NCBI GenBank assembly: GCA_022710665.1
Contig: JAKLGN010000050.1
Span: forward strand, 1 to 8,220
Origin: Methanoregula sp.
GTDB taxonomy: Archaea; Halobacteriota; Methanomicrobia; Methanomicrobiales; Methanospirillaceae
Length of the DNA: 8,220 nt
Direction: 5' to 3'
Shown here: positions 6,147 through 8,220 of the stretch, piece by piece
How the letters are laid out: the number at the start of each line of letters is the position of its first letter
Numbering within the stretch: the stretch's first letter is position 1
The notes under the pieces: model-generated
Database searches by the model: none
The model's input: the letters and a program-made list of their open reading frames with translations, nothing else
What the model was told of the DNA's origin: nothing
Position numbers and translations under genes: made by a program

Positions 6147-6177
6147 CTTATGTATATTTTGGCTTTCCGCTAATAAA
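6147..6177 (-). promoter_or_regulatory. promoter of the membrane protein/regulator pair
   Basis: Two box A-like stretches read on the minus strand: TTTATTA (6177-6171), 31 nt before the GTG at 6143, and AAAATATACATAA (6160-6147). The second looks stronger, but would start transcription inside the first codons, where no other start codon exists. It may therefore serve the plus strand or only raise A/T content. Confidence 0.4.
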
Positions 6178-6254
6178 CACCATGAAACATTGGTACGTAT
6201 CTTCCTTTTCAGACCAGATTTTTATCCATGGAATTTTGGGAAGGGCCACAGCTC

Positions 6255-6263
6255 CTTATTTTT
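6255..6263 (+). promoter_or_regulatory. TATA-like box before the small protein/SepCysS unit
   Basis: CTTATTTTT lies about 36 nt before the ATG at 6295. Transcription from near 6285 would leave the AGGTGA ribosome site (6286-6291) at the very 5' end of the message. Confidence 0.35.
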
Positions 6264-6294
6264 CCCTGGCACCAATACTATCCACAGGTGAACA

Positions 6295-6477
6295 ATGTCA
6301 AAACGGGCAGTCGACATGAGCTTCCAGGCAATCTATACGCTGACCGATCTCCGTATTTTACTCCGGGAAACTGCACCCTCGCACGAATTTGATAAGGAGC
6401 AGCGGGCGCAGGCACAGCGGCTCCTCGAGAACCTTGAGCGGCAGGTCGGTTCCCTGAAACAGGAGATGCTGAAATGA
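6295..6477 (+). CDS. 60-residue helical protein coupled to SepCysS (possible SepCysE N-domain equivalent)
   Basis: A small protein of 60 aa predicted to be mostly helical: SFQAIYTLTDLRILLRE (9-25), a short break (TAPSHEF), then a long charged helix, DKEQRAQAQRLLENLER (33-49) onward to residue 60, with heptad-like leucines. AGGTGA (6286-6291) sits close before the ATG. Its stop overlaps the SepCysS start (ATGA, 6474-6477), and AGGAGATG inside its last codons serves as the SepCysS ribosome site, so the two are made together. In methanococci the scaffold SepCysE joins SepRS and SepCysS through a small helical N-terminal domain. I recall that some methanogens carry a related extension on SepCysS itself. 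This ORF sits exactly where such an extension would be, but in another frame. Function is inferred; no motif proves it. Confidence 0.6.
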   Translation: MSKRAVDMSFQAIYTLTDLRILLRETAPSHEFDKEQRAQAQRLLENLERQVGSLKQEMLK

Positions 6478-7655
6478 GGTGCGGCAACGGGATCGAGGCC
6501 CGGCAGGTGGACGAGCTCTTCATCAATATCGACCCAATCCAGGCCGGCGGCCGCCTCACCGCTGATGCAATGAAAGCGGTTGTTGCCTACGGGGACGGGT
6601 ACTCGGTCTGCGACAACTGCAGGAAGCCCAACCGCCTCGACTACATCAGCAAACCCCCCATTGCGGAGTTCCATAAGGATGTTGCTGCATGGCTGAACAT
6701 GGATGCCGTACGCACGGTTCCCGGTGCCCGGCGCGGATTCCAGGCCATTGCCCAGACTTACGTGAACAAGGGAGATCCGGTCCTTGTCACATCGCTCTCG
6801 CACTACACAGAGTTCCTTGCGGTGGAGGAGGCCGGGGGGGTTGCCCGCGAGATTGCCGCAAATGACCGGAAAATTGTCACACCCGAGGCGACAGCAGCAA
6901 AGATCGAGGAGGTAAAAAAAGAGTTCGGCAGGGCACCGGTCCTTGCGTTTATCGACCAGGTCGATTACCAGTACGGCAACATGCATGATGTTGGCGGCAT
7001 TGCCAGGGTGGCGCACCAGTACGACATCCCCGTTGTCTGTAACGGCGCCTATACTGTCGGCATCCTGCCGGTCGACGGGAAGGCACTGGGCGTTGATTTC
7101 GTGGTCGGATCCGGCCACAAGAGCATGGCTGCCCCCGCACCCTCCGGTATCCTCGCGGCAACGGCGGAACGGGGGAAAGAGGTCTTCCGTACAACACTCA
7201 TCGAGGGAGACATCACCAGACGGAAGTTCGGGATCAAGGAGCCGGAGATGATGGGCTGCACCCTGATGGGTGTAACGCTTGTCGGTATGATGGCCTCCTT
7301 CCCGCATGTGAAAGAGCGGACAAAACACTTTGACCGCGAACTCGAGAACAACCGTATCGTGATGGAGGCGCTCCTCTCGATTGAAGGGACAGCGTGCCTC
7401 TCGGAGTACCCGCGGAAACACCCGATGACCCGGGTGGATACCACGGCATCGTTTGACACGGTTGCCGCATCCCACAAGAAACGCGGCTACTTTCTCCAGA
7501 GTGCCCTGGAGGAGAAGGGCGTCACGGGGCTGATCCCCGGGGCAACAAAGGTCTGGAAGTTCAACACGTACGGCATGACCCGGAGACAGGCCGGGCACCT
7601 TGCGGATGCGTTTGTTGCCATCGCGCGCGAGAATGGTCTTGCGGTACGCGGATAA
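6474..7655 (+). CDS. pscS: O-phosphoseryl-tRNA:Cys-tRNA synthase (SepCysS)
   Basis: PLP enzyme that turns phosphoseryl-tRNA(Cys), made by SepRS, into cysteinyl-tRNA(Cys). In methanogens lacking CysRS this is the route to Cys-tRNA and often to free cysteine. Length of 393 aa fits the family. FINIDPIQAGGRLT (16-29) is the family opening; SVCDNC (44-49) gives C46 and C49; GCTLMG (261-266) gives C262. These match the three conserved cysteines that handle the sulfur. VVCNGAYTVG (187-196) and VGSGHKSMAA (211-220) carry the cofactor site, with K216 the lysine binding PLP. MASFPHVKER (273-282) and the C-terminal KFNTYGMT (362-369) are also typical. The ATG at 6474 is preceded at 5 nt by AGGAGATG. A T9 tract 25 nt past the stop likely ends the transcript. 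SepRS and the sulfur donor are not in the window. Confidence 0.97.
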   Translation: MRCGNGIEARQVDELFINIDPIQAGGRLTADAMKAVVAYGDGYSVCDNCRKPNRLDYISKPPIAEFHKDVAAWLNMDAVRTVPGARRGFQAIAQTYVNKGDPVLVTSLSHYTEFLAVEEAGGVAREIAANDRKIVTPEATAAKIEEVKKEFGRAPVLAFIDQVDYQYGNMHDVGGIARVAHQYDIPVVCNGAYTVGILPVDGKALGVDFVVGSGHKSMAAPAPSGILAATAERGKEVFRTTLIEGDITRRKFGIKEPEMMGCTLMGVTLVGMMASFPHVKERTKHFDRELENNRIVMEALLSIEGTACLSEYPRKHPMTRVDTTASFDTVAASHKKRGYFLQSALEEKGVTGLIPGATKVWKFNTYGMTRRQAGHLADAFVAIARENGLAVRG

Positions 7656-7679
7656 CCGCCCAAGCATTTCCGGCTGTTC

Positions 7680-7737
7680 TTTTTTTTTATCCGGCACGGT
7701 CCGGGGCGGGGGTATCCCCGGTACCGTAAAAAAAAAA
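7680..7737 (+). terminator. T9-hairpin-A10 element, likely bidirectional terminator
   Basis: Nine Ts (7680-7688) follow the SepCysS stop by 25 nt and should end its transcript. Next comes an 11-bp hairpin, ACGGT-CCGGGG (7696-7706) with CCCCGG-t-ACCGT (7716-7727), with one bulged T. Then ten As (7728-7737), which are a T10 tract on the minus strand. The arrangement would stop transcription arriving from either side, and the T and A tracts could extend the stem. Confidence 0.55.
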
Positions 7738-8070
7738 GGCTTGTTTCTGGCTCCGCATACGCTCTGCCCCGCAGGAATCATTATGGAAAGAGCGGGATCC
7801 TTCGGATCTGAAAAAACAGCTCCCAAAGAAACGAGCAGGAACGTTCAGAGTTCACCAAGGAATGATGAAAATGGCAGATATGAGATCACCCCTGCCTCAG
7901 GGCTCATTGCGGGGCACGGCGGGGCAGTTCCGTGTTTTTTTGTATGCAAAGGGGTCTTGATCCGCCGCGGGGGCGCTTCGTCAGGATCGGCGGCGTTGAT
8001 CGCAAATAATTGAGAACGTGAAAAACAATAAAAATCACCCGTTTTCAATGCAATTTTCAATGGAAAACCT
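7738..8070. other. non-coding stretch with scattered hairpins
   Basis: No convincing gene. Visible: CCCTG-CCT-CAGGG (7890-7902); a GC-rich run with two GCGGGGCA-like units (7909-7926) followed by T7 (7935-7941), vaguely like the 3' part of the structured element; GATC-CGCCGC / GCGGCG-tt-GATC (7959-8001, 21-nt loop); and a direct repeat TTTTCAATG (8042-8050, 8054-8062). A 77-codon reading frame at 7783-8013 exists, but its codon use and composition do not resemble the neighbours. Confidence 0.3.
7884..7941 (+). repeat. possible degenerate relative of the structured element
   Basis: Order of pieces: CCCTGCC (7890-7896), CATTGCGGGGC (7905-7915), CGGCGGGGC (7917-7925), then a T7 tract with TATGCA after it. 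Copy A has CCCTGCC, TGCGA, GGGGC, CGGCGGGGC and T6 followed by ATGCA. The long inner stem and core are missing, so if related it is a collapsed copy. Chance similarity of GC-rich DNA is a real alternative. Confidence 0.2.
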
Positions 8071-8090
8071 CATGATCTCCCCATGATCGA

Positions 8091-8220
8091 CCCCCTTTTT
8101 GCCATCCCTGCCACCACCGGGGGATCCTGGCGCATTGCGACAGGATTCTCCTCTGTTCACGAGGGAAAAACCTTCCTGAGTGATTATCGTAATGCGGGGC
8201 TGCCAAAGCGGTGGGGGCTC
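8091..8220 (+). repeat. GC-rich structured element, copy B (cut by window end)
   Basis: Shares with copy A, in order: CCCCC (8091), TT..GCCA, CCCTGCC (8106-8112), GGGGG (8119-8123), GGCGC (8129-8133), TTGCGA (8135-8140), ATCG-AAT (8186-8193), CGGGGC (8195-8200), AGCGG (8207-8211) and GGGG. Outer stem: GGCGC with GC-t-GCC (8199-8204), a 5-nt bulge (8194-8198), then ATTGCGA (8134-8140) with TCGTAAT (8187-8193), including one G-T pair. The core between differs from copy A but has its own stems, CAGGA/TCCTG (8141-8145, 8174-8178) and CCTC/GAGG (8150-8153, 8161-8164). Confidence 0.65.

Noticed and set aside
6333..7826. 497-codon open frame on the minus strand opposite SepCysS
   Set aside because: It is antisense to a gene with full family motifs, is rich in Arg/Gly/Cys/His as expected of a GC-rich shadow, and shows no recognisable domain.
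7783..8013. 77-codon plus-strand frame after SepCysS, with AGGAAT before its ATG
   Set aside because: Composition and third-base use differ from neighbouring genes, it runs through hairpins and a T7 tract, and no family is recognisable. A small gene is not excluded, but not supported.
7845..8060. 71-codon minus-strand frame
   Set aside because: No domain, no clear ribosome site, and it overlaps the GC-rich stem at 7959-8001.
8042..8062. Direct repeat TTTTCAATG as a possible attachment site or iteron
   Set aside because: Only two short copies in A/T-rich DNA, with no integrase, tRNA 3' end or replication gene nearby.
2323..8220. The repeated GC-rich elements as a CRISPR array or insertion sequence
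   Set aside because: Copies lie 5.7 kb apart, with no regular spacers, no transposase, no terminal inverted repeats bounding a gene and no clear target-site duplication.

Overview
The window looks like a chromosomal segment of a methanogenic archaeon, most likely of the Methanomicrobiales (Methanoregula-like). This rests on protein families and codon style, not on any database match. It encodes an archaeal TATA-binding protein, an archaeal-type ribose-5-phosphate isomerase with the KGRGAA motif, Sep-tRNA:Cys-tRNA synthase (an enzyme essentially confined to methanogens and Archaeoglobus-like archaea), two archaeal winged-helix regulators, and archaeal TATA boxes about 30 nt before several start codons. 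No tRNA, rRNA, CRISPR array, transposase or phage gene was seen.

Layout. 1-293: untranslated DNA with a GC-rich palindromic stretch at the left edge and the tbp promoter and leader. 294-854 (+): tbp. 1032-1406 (+): a small winged-helix regulator. It converges on rpiA (1386-2102, -) with a 21-bp 3' overlap. 2103-2652: non-coding, with a cluster of hairpins (2174-2277) and a GC-rich structured element (2323-2469). 2653-3216 (-): lipoprotein with a WHy/LEA14-type domain. 3473-5092 (-): CBS/DRTGG-containing family II inorganic pyrophosphatase. 5230-6143 (-): a four-helix membrane protein and a winged-helix protein with ATGA stop/start overlap. 6295-7655 (+): a 60-residue helical protein translationally coupled to SepCysS. 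7656-8220: non-coding, with a T9-hairpin-A10 terminator-like element, more GC-rich hairpins, and a second copy of the structured element running off the right edge.

Gene cooperation. Most transcription units here are single genes with their own promoters. Two are clear two-gene units. The 60-aa protein plus SepCysS belongs to tRNA-dependent cysteine synthesis, and the small protein is a candidate equivalent of the scaffold SepCysE. The membrane protein plus HTH_45-like protein may be a membrane-signal/regulator pair. Three minus-strand genes (rpiA, the lipoprotein, the membrane protein) have a TATA-like box centred 30-31 nt before the start codon and no Shine-Dalgarno, so leaderless mRNAs are likely.

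The most unusual signal is non-coding. Two elements about 5.7 kb apart, in the same orientation, share the same order and spacing of short GC-rich blocks and the same predicted outer stem with a 5-nt bulge. One stem pair changes from G-C to G-T (G-U in RNA). The 44-45 nt cores they enclose are unrelated in sequence. Partial relatives may lie at 1-50 (opposite strand) and near 7884-7941.
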